Shown: piece by piece, positions 17,265 to 32,283 of the stretch
Layout of the letters: each line of letters starts with the position of its first letter
How positions within the stretch are numbered: position 1 is the stretch's first letter
Source of the DNA: Superficieibacter sp. 1612_C1
GTDB taxonomy: Bacteria > Pseudomonadota > Gammaproteobacteria > Enterobacterales > Enterobacteriaceae
Assembly: GCF_015234305.1 (NCBI RefSeq)
Contig: NZ_JADGMI010000004.1
Coordinates: 522,238-586,237, forward strand
DNA length: 64,000 nt
Reading direction: 5' to 3'
Made by a program: the position numbers and the translations under genes
The notes under the pieces: model-generated
Told to the model about the DNA's origin: nothing
Databases searched by the model: none
Seen by the model: only the letters and a program-made list of their open reading frames with translations

Positions 17265-17831
17265 ATGTCTGATACGTTGAACGTTGTTACGTTGTTGGGA
17301 AGTTTGCGCAAAGGGTCATTTAACGCGATGGTCGCGCGAACGCTGCCGAAAATCGCCCCGGCGAACATTCAGGTAAGCGCATTACCGTCGATTGGCGATA
17401 TTCCCCTGTACGATGCGGATATTCAGCAGGAAGAGGGTTTTCCAGCGAGCGTGGAGGCGCTGGCTGAACAAATCCGCCAGGCGGACGGGGTGGTTATCGT
17501 CACGCCGGAATATAACTATTCCGTACCGGGCGGCTTAAAAAATGCTATCGACTGGCTTTCTCGCCTGCCTGAGCAGCCGCTGGCGGGCAAACCCGTGCTC
17601 ATTCAGACCAGCTCGATGGGTGCCATTGGCGGCGCGCGCTGTCAGTATCATCTGCGTCAGATTCTGGTGTTTCTCGACGCGATGGTGATGAATAAGCCGG
17701 AGTTTATGGGCGGCGTGATCCAGAATAAAGTAGATCCGCAGACGGGTGAAGTGATTGACCAGAGCACGCTGGATCATCTGACCGGACAGCTAACGGCGTT
17801 TGGCGAGTATATTCAGCGGGTGAAAGCGTAA
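17265..17831 (+). CDS. chrR: NADPH-dependent FMN reductase, chromate reductase class
   Basis: A 188-residue flavodoxin-fold quinone and chromate reductase (YieF/ChrR). It shows the FMN phosphate loop LGSLRKGSFNAMVA (about 11-24), TPEYNYSVPGGLKNAIDWLSR (about 85-105) and the SSMGAIGGAR segment near 120. The enzyme reduces quinones and some metal oxyanions as a soluble tetramer. It lies in the conserved yieE-chrR pair, convergent with adeP. Confidence 0.95.
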   Translation: MSDTLNVVTLLGSLRKGSFNAMVARTLPKIAPANIQVSALPSIGDIPLYDADIQQEEGFPASVEALAEQIRQADGVVIVTPEYNYSVPGGLKNAIDWLSRLPEQPLAGKPVLIQTSSMGAIGGARCQYHLRQILVFLDAMVMNKPEFMGGVIQNKVDPQTGEVIDQSTLDHLTGQLTAFGEYIQRVKA

Positions 17832-17845
17832 TTCCCCTCACCCCA

Positions 17846-17868
17846 TCCCTCTCCCACAGGGAGAGGGA
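17846..17868. terminator. Hairpin between convergent chrR and adeP
   Basis: CCCTCTCCC (17847-17855) and GGGAGAGGG (17859-17867) form a perfect nine-base-pair stem with a three-base loop, extended by one T-A pair. It lies between two convergent stops and may serve both genes. A T run is lacking. Confidence 0.6.
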
Positions 17869-17878
17869 ACATCAATGC

Positions 17879-19216
17879 TTAATGCGCGTCAATAAACACA
17901 ATCTTCAGTACAAACAGTACCGCGACGATAATCACGCACGGGCTGAGATCGCGCAGACGGCCGGTGCCGATTTTCATTACGCAGTAGGAGATAAAGCCCA
18001 GCGCGATACCTTCGGTAATGGAGAAGCTGAACGGCATCATCACCGCGGTAATAAACGCCGGTACGGATTCGGTTAAATCTTCCCACTTCACGCGCGCCAG
18101 GCTGGAGGTCATCAGCACGCCGACGTAAATCAGCGCGCCCGCCGCCGCGTAGGACGGCACCATACCCGCCAGCGGCGAGAGGAAAATCACCAGCAGGAAC
18201 AGTACGCCGACAACGACAGCCGTCAGACCGGTACGGCCGCCGACGGAGACGCCGGAAGAGGATTCGATATAGGCGGTAACAGAGGATGTGCCGATGAACG
18301 AACCGGCTACGGACGAGATACTGTCCACATACAGCGCCTGCTTCATGCGCGGGAACTTGCCCTTCTCATCTGCCAGGCCCGCTTTGTCGGTCACACCGAT
18401 CAGTGTGCCGGAGGAGTCAAACAGGTTGACCAGCATGAAGGAGAAAATCACGCCTGCCAGACCCAGGTTAAAGGAACCCGCCAGGTCAACATGACCAATC
18501 ACCGTGCTGACGCTCGGCGGCGCGGAAACGATGCCGTTGTAGTGGACATCGCCCAGCATCCAGCCCAGCAGCGTCGTGACGACGATGGACACCAGTACCG
18601 CCGCGTGGATATTACGTGACGCCAGGATAGCGATAATGAAGAAGCCCAGCACGCCCAGCAGCACGCTGTGCGAGGTCAGGTTGCCGATGCTGACCAGCGT
18701 TTCCGGGTTGGCGACAATCACGCCCGCGTTTTTCAGGCCCATCATGCCGATAAACAGACCGATACCGCTGGTGATACCGACGCGCAGGCTTACCGGGATA
18801 TTGGCAATCATCCAGTAGCGCACGCGGAAAATCGTCAGCAGCAGCAGGCCAACCGCGCCCCAGAAAATCGCCCCCATGCCCACCTGCCACGGCAGGCCCA
18901 TCGCCTGAACCACGACAAAAGCAAAGAACGCGTTAAGCCCCATCGCCGGAGCCAGCGCGACCGGCAGATTAGCGAAGACGCCCATCAGGATGCTGCCAAG
19001 CGCAGCAATCAGGCAGGTGGTCACGAAGACGGCACTGGTGTCCATCCCTGCCACGCCAAGGATCTGCGGGTTAACAAAAACGATGTAAACCATCGTCAGA
19101 AAGGTGGTGAACCCGGCAATAATTTCTGTGCGTGCAGTGGTGCCGTGCGCACGTAATTTAAACACGCGCTCAAGTATTCCCTGACCAGATGCCTGGCTGT
19201 GGTGTTGTTGACTCAT
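17879..19216 (-). CDS. adeP: Adenine permease
   Basis: A 445-residue proton-coupled nucleobase transporter of the AzgA-like NCS2 family, known in E. coli as AdeP/PurP (YieG). About 12-14 membrane segments are seen. Family landmarks are GFTTFLTMVYIVFVNPQIL near residue 34, LAPAMGLNAFFAF near 90, and NLFDSSGTLIGVTDKAGL and SSVTAYIESSSGVSVGGRTGLTAVV in the C-terminal half. It is monocistronic and divergent from yieH. No purine riboswitch is seen upstream; repression by PurR is known in E. coli but I did not resolve the operator. Confidence 0.95.
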   Translation of the reverse strand: MSQQHHSQASGQGILERVFKLRAHGTTARTEIIAGFTTFLTMVYIVFVNPQILGVAGMDTSAVFVTTCLIAALGSILMGVFANLPVALAPAMGLNAFFAFVVVQAMGLPWQVGMGAIFWGAVGLLLLTIFRVRYWMIANIPVSLRVGITSGIGLFIGMMGLKNAGVIVANPETLVSIGNLTSHSVLLGVLGFFIIAILASRNIHAAVLVSIVVTTLLGWMLGDVHYNGIVSAPPSVSTVIGHVDLAGSFNLGLAGVIFSFMLVNLFDSSGTLIGVTDKAGLADEKGKFPRMKQALYVDSISSVAGSFIGTSSVTAYIESSSGVSVGGRTGLTAVVVGVLFLLVIFLSPLAGMVPSYAAAGALIYVGVLMTSSLARVKWEDLTESVPAFITAVMMPFSFSITEGIALGFISYCVMKIGTGRLRDLSPCVIIVAVLFVLKIVFIDAH

Positions 19217-19383
19217 TATCTGTTTCCGAGAAAAGGAGGGAAAATCCGTCGCTATCCTATACCAAAATGAGACAATAGGAAGATTCAGGAGAGACTTTTT
19301 TCATTGATTTTGCTTATACGGCAACGATTGCGTGGCATAAATTTCATCAGGTAAACGTTAAACTTGTTAAAAGGGAAACAGGC

Positions 19384-20049
19384 ATGTCCCACATTGAAGC
19401 AGTATTTTTCGATTGCGACGGTACGCTGGTCGACAGTGAAGTGATTTGTTCTCGCGCCTATGTGCATATGTTCCAGCAGTACGGCATCACCCTCGATCTG
19501 GAAACGATTTTTAAGCGTTTTAAAGGCGTTAAGCTTTACGAGATCATCGACACTATTAACGCCGAGTATGGGGTTAACCTGGCGAAAGCCGATTTAGAGG
19601 CCGTGTATCGCGCTGAGGTCGCTCGCCTGTTTGACTCTGAGTTGGTAGGTATCGCAGGCGCGAACGCGCTGCTGGATAGCGTAACGGTGCCGATGTGCGT
19701 GGTCTCTAACGGCCCGGTGAGCAAAATGCAGCACTCGTTAGGGCGCACCGGCATGCTGCACCACTTCCCGGAAAAATTGTTCAGTGGCTACGATATCCAG
19801 CGCTGGAAGCCCGATCCGGCGTTGATGTTTCACGCGGCGAAGGCGATGAACGTCAATGCGGAACATTCGGTGCTGGTGGATGATTCCGTTGCCGGGGCAC
19901 AGTCCGGGATCGCCGCCGGGATGGAAGTGTTCTATTTTTGTGCCGATCCGCATAACAAGCCTATCGAACATCCGAAAGTGACGACGTTTACCGATCTGGC
20001 GCAGTTGCCAGAATTATGGAACGCCCGCGGCTGGGATATTACGCGGTAA
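19384..20049 (+). CDS. yieH: HAD-family phosphatase YieH (6-phosphogluconate phosphatase)
   Basis: A 221-residue haloacid-dehalogenase phosphatase. The nucleophile motif FFDCDGTLVDS (about residues 8-18), motif II SNG near 110, and motif IV VLVDDSVAGAQSGIAAGM near 160-178 are all present. The E. coli homologue hydrolyses 6-phosphogluconate and related sugar phosphates. It is a single gene divergent from adeP, followed by REP sequences. Confidence 0.93.
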   Translation: MSHIEAVFFDCDGTLVDSEVICSRAYVHMFQQYGITLDLETIFKRFKGVKLYEIIDTINAEYGVNLAKADLEAVYRAEVARLFDSELVGIAGANALLDSVTVPMCVVSNGPVSKMQHSLGRTGMLHHFPEKLFSGYDIQRWKPDPALMFHAAKAMNVNAEHSVLVDDSVAGAQSGIAAGMEVFYFCADPHNKPIEHPKVTTFTDLAQLPELWNARGWDITR

Positions 20050-20150
20050 ATGCCGGGCGGCGGCTTCGCCTTGTCCGGCCTACAAAAACCAACAATATCC
20101 GCGCGTTACCGCATAACCGTAGGCCCGGTAAGCGCAGCGCCACCGGGCAT
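20050..20150. repeat. Pair of REP palindromes
   Basis: Two REP-type palindromes in opposite orientation lie at 20050-20084 (ATGCCGGGCGGC to CCGGCCTACA) and 20119-20150 (GTAGGCCCGG to CACCGGGCA), between convergent yieH and yieL. Confidence 0.75.
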
Positions 20151-20163
20151 CCGGTCAACGGAC

Positions 20164-21357
<1,194 letters not shown>

Positions 21358-21445
21358 TTAACTGTAGAACAATAACAAGGGTGACTATACCGTTCTGTGA
21401 TGAGTGGCAAAAACCAGACTGTTAATTCAGCAAAGGTTGCTTTAA

Positions 21446-22072
<627 letters not shown>

Positions 22073-22101
22073 TCGGTAGTCAAATTAAGGAGTAAGCGTT
22101 T

Positions 22102-23007
22102 ATGCCGGATTTACTGGCCCGCTATCAGGGCTGTTTACTGGGACTGGCCAGCGGCGACGCGGTGGGAACGACCGTCGAGTTCCGGGCCAAAGATTCCTTT
22201 ACGCCGCTCACCACCATGCAGGGCGGCGGCCCGTTTAATCTGAAGGTCGGGCAGTGGACGGACGATACGTCAATGGCGCTGTGCCTCGCGCAAAGCCTGG
22301 TAACCTGCCAGGGTTTCGATGCGGGCGATCAGATGAACCGCTACCTCAACTGGTGGCGCTGGGGTTATTTCAGCTCAACCGGGGAGTGCTTCGACATTGG
22401 CAGCACCGTCGCCCGGGCGCTGGGGAAATTTGCGCTGGATGGCAATCCGTACGCGGGTTCTGAAGCGCCAGACACTGCCGGTAACGGCTCGCTGATGCGT
22501 CTCGCGCCAGCGGTGCTGTATTATTATCCGGATCGCCAACAGGCGCTGGAATATGCCGAAGCTTCATCGCGCACCACTCACGCCGCGCCGGAAGCCATCG
22601 CCAGTTGCCATCTCTTCGCGCAGTATTTGCTCAATGCGCTGAGCGGAAAAGACAAAGAAGAAACGCTTTCCGCACTGGAGGAACTGCCGCCGCAGGAAAA
22701 CCTGCGCCAGATAGCTCTGGGCAGCTATCGCCAGAAACCGCGTTCGGCCATTCACGGCACCGGCTATTGCGTGCAAAGTCTTGAAGCGGCGCTATGGTGC
22801 TTTTATCACGGGGCGGATTTTGAAGAGACGATCCTGCTGGCGGCCAATCTTGGCGATGACGCCGACACCACTGCCGCGATAGCGGGTCAACTGGCGGGCG
22901 CATTTTATGGCGTGGAGGGTATTCCGCAGGCATGGCGCGATCGGCTGTGGCAGTATGAGGATATTGACGCGCTGGCGCGGCAACTGCTGGAGAAGCCGCA
23001 GGTATAA
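22102..23007 (+). CDS. ADP-ribosylglycohydrolase family protein
   Basis: A 301-residue DraG/ARH-family hydrolase, which removes ADP-ribose from proteins or small molecules. The binuclear Mg signature is seen as GDAVGTTVEF (about 18-27), GQWTDDTSMAL (about 50-60), GNGSLMRLAPA (about 127-137) and LGDDADTTAAIAGQLAGA (about 250-267). A ribosome site AAGGAG precedes the ATG. It lies where E. coli has the bgl region, between cbrC and phoU. The physiological substrate cannot be read from the sequence. Confidence 0.9.
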   Translation: MPDLLARYQGCLLGLASGDAVGTTVEFRAKDSFTPLTTMQGGGPFNLKVGQWTDDTSMALCLAQSLVTCQGFDAGDQMNRYLNWWRWGYFSSTGECFDIGSTVARALGKFALDGNPYAGSEAPDTAGNGSLMRLAPAVLYYYPDRQQALEYAEASSRTTHAAPEAIASCHLFAQYLLNALSGKDKEETLSALEELPPQENLRQIALGSYRQKPRSAIHGTGYCVQSLEAALWCFYHGADFEETILLAANLGDDADTTAAIAGQLAGAFYGVEGIPQAWRDRLWQYEDIDALARQLLEKPQV

Positions 23008-23012
23008 GATGT

Positions 23013-23042
23013 CTCGCCGGAGGGTTTCCATCATCCGGCGAG
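23013..23042. terminator. Hairpin between convergent ADP-ribosylglycohydrolase gene and phoU
   Basis: CTCGCCGGA (23013-23021) and TCCGGCGAG (23034-23042) make a nine-base-pair stem with a 12-base loop. It lies eight bases after the phoU stop on the other strand and could serve both convergent genes. Confidence 0.6.
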
Positions 23043-23049
23043 CACAACA

Positions 23050-23775
23050 TCACTCTTTCGGATCGCGGCCTGCCAGCAGTTTATCCAGTTCATCACCGCC
23101 CACGTGACGGAAATCCTGCCCCTTCACGAAGTAGAAGATAAACTCACAGATGTTCTGGCAGCGGTCGCCAATACGCTCGATAGAGCGTGCGCAGAACAGC
23201 GCGGTCAGCACGCTGGGGATAGTACGCGGATCTTCCATCATGTAGGTCATCAGCTGGCGCACGATGCCTTCATACTCCTGATCCACTTTTTTATCTTCAC
23301 GATAAATCCGTACCGCTTCGTCCAGATCCATACGGGCGAAGGCATCCAGCACGTCATGCAGCATCTGCACGGTGTGTCGCCCCAGCGACTCGAGGCTCAC
23401 CAGCAACGGCTGATGCTGTTGGGAGAATTTCTCCAGCGCGGTGCGGCAGATTTTGTCCGCTACGTCGCCGATACGCTCCAGCTCGGCGATGGTTTTGATG
23501 ATCGCCATGACCAGGCGCAGGTCGCTCGCCGTCGGCTGACGTTTGGCGATAATGCGCACGCAGGCTTCATCGATGGCGACCTCCATCATATTGACCTGCT
23601 TGTCGCCTTCCACCACCCGCTTCGCCAGCTCGCTATCCTGATTGTGCATCGCAGTGATCGCATCCGATAACTGCTGTTCCACCAGGCCGCCCATCGTCAT
23701 TACTTCGGTACGAATATGTTCCAGTTCAGCGTTAAACTGGCCGGAAATGTGTTTGTTAAGGTTAAGGTTTTCCAT
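23050..23775 (-). CDS. phoU: Phosphate signalling complex protein PhoU
   Basis: Regulator that links the Pst transporter to the PhoR-PhoB two-component system and keeps Pho genes off when phosphate is plentiful. The start chosen is ATG at 23775, giving [22 protein letters not shown], with GGAG upstream; an earlier in-frame ATG at 23793 lacks E. coli homology. The protein is a pair of three-helix bundles carrying the acidic metal sites ([17 protein letters not shown]). It is the last gene of pstSCAB-phoU. Confidence 0.96.
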   Translation of the reverse strand: MENLNLNKHISGQFNAELEHIRTEVMTMGGLVEQQLSDAITAMHNQDSELAKRVVEGDKQVNMMEVAIDEACVRIIAKRQPTASDLRLVMAIIKTIAELERIGDVADKICRTALEKFSQQHQPLLVSLESLGRHTVQMLHDVLDAFARMDLDEAVRIYREDKKVDQEYEGIVRQLMTYMMEDPRTIPSVLTALFCARSIERIGDRCQNICEFIFYFVKGQDFRHVGGDELDKLLAGRDPKE

Positions 23776-23789
23776 GACGCACTCCTGAA

Positions 23790-24663
<874 letters not shown>

Positions 24664-24669
24664 TTCGTC

Positions 24670-26522
<1,853 letters not shown>

Positions 26523-26550
26523 TCACTCTTTAGTTAACGACGCCTTACGA

Positions 26551-26622
26551 ATATGCCCGGTGACGTTTACCGGGCCTACAGTTTGTAGCTGTAAGGCGGG
26601 CAAGCACCGTGCCACCCGCCAT
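26551..26622. repeat. REP-like palindromes between pstS and pstC
   Basis: Two palindromes (GCCCGGTGACGTTTACCGGGC at about 26557-26577, and GGCGGGCAAGCACCGTGCCACCCGCC at about 26596-26621) fill the gap after pstS. They would stabilise the abundant pstS message or reduce read-through into pstC. Confidence 0.65.
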
Positions 26623-26640
26623 TTTCGTCAGTATATCTAA

Positions 26641-27720
<1,080 letters not shown>

Positions 27721-27748
27721 CTACGAAGAGCAAAATAGGACAATCAGG

Positions 27749-27787
27749 TGACAGTTATATGTAAGGTTTGTGACAGTTTGATGACAA
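27749..27787 (-). promoter_or_regulatory. Tandem Pho boxes of the pst operon
   Basis: On the minus strand the run TTGTCATCAAACTGTCACA is followed by CCTTACATATAACTGTCAC, giving repeated CTGTCA-type PhoB half sites at 11-base spacing in two overlapping Pho boxes. They lie 70-105 bases before the pstS start, as in E. coli. Confidence 0.85.
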
Positions 27788-27896
27788 TAAAAAAGGGAGT
27801 GGTAATTTGATGAAAAATAGAGTGATTAATTCACGTAGTCTTTATTTTTTGGCATGGCCTTTGGCGAACAATCAGCTTCGGAAAGGGAAATATGAC

Positions 27897-27921
27897 AACG
27901 GCTGTCATAAAAACAGCCGTT
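27897..27921 (-). terminator. Hairpin after fimbrial operon
   Basis: AACGGCTGT (27897-27905) pairs with ACAGCCGTT (27913-27921) over nine base pairs, seven bases downstream of the adhesin stop on the minus strand. Confidence 0.6.
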
Positions 27922-27927
27922 AGCGTA

Positions 27928-28980
27928 TTAATTGGCGATTTCAATCGTCAACGTTGCCGTCGCACTGAACTGGCCGGGTTTCGGTCTTGCCCCGGTAGCA
28001 CTGGCGGGCGCACCTGAAAAAGTAAGCGTTCCCAGGGTATCCCCCATGACATCTGGAATTTTTGTGGTATCCACCTCCAGCGCACCGCTATTCACATTTA
28101 TCTCCCGGTTGCGCTTATCATAAATTTTGATACCCACATCTGGATTGTCCGTACCGATCATTGTTTCATCCGTGCCCACAGGGGATGCATGTAACGTCGC
28201 GCCCAGCGTATCGTAAAACATCATATTGGTACATTTGATATTCACCGTACGGGTTATTTTATGTGCGGACAGCGCCTGCCCTTTGGTTGACGCAAATTCT
28301 GACGCCAGAATTTTGTTGAAATCAAAAAGAATGGCCTGCCCTTCATCGATCTCGCAGGATTGCGGCACGGTTACTGTCCCCTGAACAATCACATCAGCGA
28401 TAATATCGTTCGATACCGTATGGGGATCGATAGTGGCGTAGATATTTGCTATCACCGTCTGTGGAATAGTCATCACCCCGGTAAAGGGTTTTTTGACGTA
28501 CAAATAAATCTGTCCTGAGCCGCCACTGTAAAAGGTTGTCGCGGAACTTACACCATTGTGACATTGATAAGAACCATCGATTTTATTAGGCAGGTGATCA
28601 AAAGGAACCGCCGTATAGCCAATGCCCAAAATATAGGTGAGCAGGCCAATATCAACATTTTCATTGAGATTGAAATAAGGGACATTGTTCTTAGTCCCCG
28701 CTGCTGCCAGCGCTGGGTTAATGCGGCTGGTGATATAAGTATGATCGTAGCTTTGATTAGGTTCCGTCAGGCAGTAGCATGTCCCCCTGAATGAAGTATT
28801 GCTGTTATTGACATCAATAAGCGTTGCGGCCCCGGCTTTATTATCAATAATACTAAACTGCTCTGTAAAATTGAGATAGTTATGATACCTACCGTTATCT
28901 GCAACGCAGTATCCTGTTGGAGATGCTTGCGTAAAAAACGCAGCGGCGCATAAGGCTAAAAGCCAGTATTGCAGTTTCAT
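27928..28980 (-). CDS. Fimbrial tip adhesin
   Basis: A 350-residue exported protein with a signal peptide (MKLQYWLLALCAAAFFTQAS). The N-terminal half (about 20-190) has paired Cys residues and reads as a lectin-like receptor domain; the C-terminal half (about 200-350, VTVPQSCEIDEGQAILFDFN to FSATATLTIEIAN) is a pilin domain with the donor-strand acceptor fold. Two-domain FimH-like architecture and its last place in the operon mark it as the tip adhesin. The locus resembles stg of Salmonella Typhi and lpf2 of E. coli, which sit at the same site. The receptor is unknown. Confidence 0.88.
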   Translation of the reverse strand: MKLQYWLLALCAAAFFTQASPTGYCVADNGRYHNYLNFTEQFSIIDNKAGAATLIDVNNSNTSFRGTCYCLTEPNQSYDHTYITSRINPALAAAGTKNNVPYFNLNENVDIGLLTYILGIGYTAVPFDHLPNKIDGSYQCHNGVSSATTFYSGGSGQIYLYVKKPFTGVMTIPQTVIANIYATIDPHTVSNDIIADVIVQGTVTVPQSCEIDEGQAILFDFNKILASEFASTKGQALSAHKITRTVNIKCTNMMFYDTLGATLHASPVGTDETMIGTDNPDVGIKIYDKRNREINVNSGALEVDTTKIPDVMGDTLGTLTFSGAPASATGARPKPGQFSATATLTIEIAN

Positions 28981-28989
28981 TTTTATCCT

Positions 28990-31491
28990 TTATTGGCAAA
29001 TAACGGGCAACTGAACCAATCCTGCATCAGGCTGCTGAGAGATAACATAATTCGCCCGACACACCGCACCGTCGCTGAGTGTGAGTGTAAATTGACCTTT
29101 TTGCGGCATCCCGGCGAGGTAGAGTTCTCCGCTCTCGCCAACAATGCCCGTTACGTTGCCATTTGCCAGCGTGGCGGCCCCTATTGCGCCAAAGGGCGCT
29201 GGTTTTCCGTTCACCATCTGCACGTTGAACAATACGCGGTAACCAATGTGCGTAACGAATTCTGCTTTAACTACCGCTCCGCGCGTTGGCACCAGGGTCA
29301 GAACGTTTTTTTCCAGCTCAATATTGTCTGACGAAAAATCGTTATTTCCAACGGCGATACGATTTTCATCATAAGGTGATAGTTGTGTTTTGATGGTATA
29401 GCCACGCCAGTCTGTCGCTACGCCGTTAGCATTTTCAACGTTTAACCCTGCCGCCCCGGGTGCTTTGACCAGCGCTACGGTTTCACCCATTTCCTGCGAG
29501 AAAGTAATGCCTTCTGAGTGCAGCAAAATACCGCCGCTGATACCATAATTGAGGCTTCGGGTTTCATCGCTCCAGGCATAGTTACCCTTCATGGAACCAT
29601 AAGATGCGTCCCAGGCAAGCCCTGCGTTCCCACCGTTGTTGTTACCGTTTTCGCTTACCGATTGCTGCAAATTCCAGCTCAAGTTATTACCCTGAAGCAG
29701 ATTGCCGTTCAGACCGATCTGGTGGGAGGGGCTGCTATGACTGCTATTAGCAAAGTTGTAATTTGCGTAACTGTTCGGTAACCAATCAGAGAGCGGCAGC
29801 GAGAGTGAAAGCATGAAAACATGCTCATTATCGTTGTCCTGATCCTCCACGCTATCGTTCGCCGCGTCGGTATAGTTCCATGACACATTCCACATGATCT
29901 GATGCCAGCTATTGCTGTAGCCAACCTGAACCAGGCGTTCAATGTTGTCCGTTTGCCAGAACTGCTCCCGGCTGAGCGTCAGATAGATATTCCCGTATCC
30001 TTCAGCGAAAGGCTGTGTCAGGGTTCCTTCTAACCGACTTCTTCGGTTACCCGTCTGCCAGAATGTCTCACTGTCATCTCTGCGGGAAGCCCATTCATCC
30101 AGGGTGTAAAACCCCTCTGTGGAATAACGGTATCCCACGATACGCAGACTGGAGTTAGTGACGTCAAACGTCCTGGAATAAAGAAAGCGCCAGGATTGTC
30201 CCCGTTCGGTATCATCAGCGAAACGCGACTCGGCATGGGTCATATCCAGCGATATCGCTCCCAGATTGCCAAGATCTTTACCGACACCCGCCGCGATCGC
30301 AGTGTAATCCTCCGCCATCTGCGTACCGCCGTATAACGTCATCCCCCACGGCATACCCCGCAGAATCTGCGCCTGGAGCAAATCAGGAGAAAAACCATCG
30401 ACATTATTGAGCTCGCCGATGCTGATATCGAAATCCGTTTGCCCTTCACGACGCAATATTGCGAGAGACGCATAAGGCTGAGTGAAATGCTGTTCGCTGC
30501 CGTCTTCTTCTTTGATTGTTACATCAAGGTCTCCACCGCTGCTGGTGGTGTTAAGATCGTTAAGCGCAAAAGGTCCCTGTGGCACAGCAGACTGATAAAT
30601 GATGTAGCCATTTTGTCGAATAGTGACAACAGCATTACTTTTGGCGATACCCCGAACAACCGGTGCAAAACCATTCATACTATCCGGCAACATGTCATTA
30701 TCGGTGTACAGGCGAAGGCCACGTACCTGACTGCTATCGAATAAATCATTGGCGGTCCAGGTATCACCGATCATCACCTGGCTTCGCAGGCTGGCGATGT
30801 CGTGCTGTAAGTAAGTACTCAAAGAGTGATAACTGCCGTTGCTGTTTACGGCGTTCAGTGCGCTATAATTGCGAAGCCGCCAGCCACCAAGATTAATCCC
30901 GCTGCGTAAGTTCAGATAATAGAGATCGTCGCTGTCATAGTCTGTTTTCAGCATCTGAGTGGTGGAAAAATCATAGTTCATCATCAGAGCACTGATTCCC
31001 TGATCCCAGCGGGATGGAGGAATAGCGTCACGCGCAGCGGGATCCAGATAGATCTGCGGGATAGAGACGTTAAGCGCCAGCTTTTCATCATCCAGTATCC
31101 ATGTCGCTTCCGGCAGCGATGGAACAGGTTCACAGCGATCGGCATTTACTGTTGCCAGCGCTTTTATGGCGTCCACCTTAACGCCAAACGTTGCCAGCGT
31201 GTTCTTCAGATCGGGGAAGCAAGGCTGGAGGGCGCTTTCATCATTTTCTCTGAAAAAACGAACGTCCCGGCGTTCCAAAAAACGCTCGTTGATATAAATG
31301 TCTACCTGATATTCCCCCGCTGGCAGGCTATCAGGACGGTTAAACTGGCTGATATCCACATCAACGGGATGCTCAAGCTCCAGCAAACGTGAGTTAAATT
31401 TTTCACCTGCGGCGTAGCTCTGATACGGGCAACCGATCCACAGTGAGAAAAGTGACAGCAGAGATAAACGGCAAATATTCACTATTAACAA
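28990..31491 (-). CDS. Fimbrial outer-membrane usher
   Basis: An 833-residue FimD/PapC-type usher that assembles and exports the pilus. A signal peptide ends near residue 28 (QSYAAGEKF). Then come an N-terminal chaperone-binding domain (FNSRLLELEHPVDVDISQFNRPDSLPAGEY), the 24-strand barrel with a plug (LNDLNTTSSGGDLDVTIKEEDGS), and C-terminal domains. A Cys pair in the last segment (GAVCRANYV and PVICQ) is typical. Full length, no frameshift seen. It ends nine bases before the adhesin gene. Confidence 0.95.
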   Translation of the reverse strand: MLIVNICRLSLLSLFSLWIGCPYQSYAAGEKFNSRLLELEHPVDVDISQFNRPDSLPAGEYQVDIYINERFLERRDVRFFRENDESALQPCFPDLKNTLATFGVKVDAIKALATVNADRCEPVPSLPEATWILDDEKLALNVSIPQIYLDPAARDAIPPSRWDQGISALMMNYDFSTTQMLKTDYDSDDLYYLNLRSGINLGGWRLRNYSALNAVNSNGSYHSLSTYLQHDIASLRSQVMIGDTWTANDLFDSSQVRGLRLYTDNDMLPDSMNGFAPVVRGIAKSNAVVTIRQNGYIIYQSAVPQGPFALNDLNTTSSGGDLDVTIKEEDGSEQHFTQPYASLAILRREGQTDFDISIGELNNVDGFSPDLLQAQILRGMPWGMTLYGGTQMAEDYTAIAAGVGKDLGNLGAISLDMTHAESRFADDTERGQSWRFLYSRTFDVTNSSLRIVGYRYSTEGFYTLDEWASRRDDSETFWQTGNRRSRLEGTLTQPFAEGYGNIYLTLSREQFWQTDNIERLVQVGYSNSWHQIMWNVSWNYTDAANDSVEDQDNDNEHVFMLSLSLPLSDWLPNSYANYNFANSSHSSPSHQIGLNGNLLQGNNLSWNLQQSVSENGNNNGGNAGLAWDASYGSMKGNYAWSDETRSLNYGISGGILLHSEGITFSQEMGETVALVKAPGAAGLNVENANGVATDWRGYTIKTQLSPYDENRIAVGNNDFSSDNIELEKNVLTLVPTRGAVVKAEFVTHIGYRVLFNVQMVNGKPAPFGAIGAATLANGNVTGIVGESGELYLAGMPQKGQFTLTLSDGAVCRANYVISQQPDAGLVQLPVICQ

Positions 31492-31502
31492 CCTCAGGCG
31501 GG

Positions 31503-32186
31503 TTAAAGAGGCTGTCTGATAACGTCACTTATCGCGCCATAATCATTAATGCTATGCCAGGTAAGCATTTTTCCAGCAACACCTGCTGGCAACGTAAACC
31601 TGAGCGTATCAAAAGGCTTAATCATCGCTATGTCCAGCGGATGGCCGTCTACAGCCACATCAATAACATTGATGTGGATAGCAGTGGGATTATTCACCAC
31701 TAGCACATTACCCTGCCGTTGCCATTTTACCTTTAGGCTTGCGGTTTCAGGTTTTTCGGTAATGTTGGCTGGACGCCAGAATAGCTTGATGCGCGTTTTA
31801 ATGGCGATCTCCAGTTTGCTGTTCTGTTTATCCGACGATGGTGGAATATTCTTCACATTGAGCCAAAACACGGACTCTCTGTCAGTGGGTAAATCACCGT
31901 TAGCTTTAATAATACGCAACACACGCTCTTGCTTCGGCTCAAGTCTGGACACGGGCGGGATCGCTATAAACGGTGGTTTATTTTTATCCGTTGCCATAAA
32001 GGGGTCGACCCAAACCTGGACCAGATAAGGCAAAGAAGTATCTTTATTGATTACTGAAATAGTGGTATCGCTCCTGTTTCCGGGGAAGACAACTCGCGTC
32101 CCACCAATAATAATCCCGGACCAGCAAGTGGATACTCCAAAAGCAAAGAAGAAAAAAAGAAAGCCACCAATAAAACGCCAGCGCAT
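31503..32186 (-). CDS. Periplasmic pilus chaperone
   Basis: A PapD-like chaperone that folds pilins by donor-strand complementation. The start at 32186 (MRWRFIGGFLFFFFAFGVSTCWS, 227 residues) is preferred because AGGA lies six bases upstream and it gives a normal signal peptide; a longer frame opens at an ATG on 32222. Family features are GGTRVVFPGNRSDTTISVIN, PPVSRLEPKQERVLRI with the conserved Arg, and ESVFWLNVKNIPP in the G1 region. It lies between the major pilin and the usher, the standard order. Confidence 0.92.
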   Translation of the reverse strand: MRWRFIGGFLFFFFAFGVSTCWSGIIIGGTRVVFPGNRSDTTISVINKDTSLPYLVQVWVDPFMATDKNKPPFIAIPPVSRLEPKQERVLRIIKANGDLPTDRESVFWLNVKNIPPSSDKQNSKLEIAIKTRIKLFWRPANITEKPETASLKVKWQRQGNVLVVNNPTAIHINVIDVAVDGHPLDIAMIKPFDTLRFTLPAGVAGKMLTWHSINDYGAISDVIRQPL

Positions 32187-32283
32187 ATCATATCCTGTGA
32201 CAGGCCTGAGCAATCTCACCATATCATAGACACGGTAAAATCGACCTTGCCAGGCCTGATTATTTTATACAGATAATTAAAAA

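Noticed and set aside
19217..19383. Purine riboswitch upstream of adeP
   Set aside because: No aptamer-like three-way junction or conserved purine-riboswitch core was visible in the short adeP-yieH gap.
27800..27930. Invertible element flanking the fimbrial operon
   Set aside because: No pair of inverted repeats with an adjacent recombinase gene was seen on either side of the operon.
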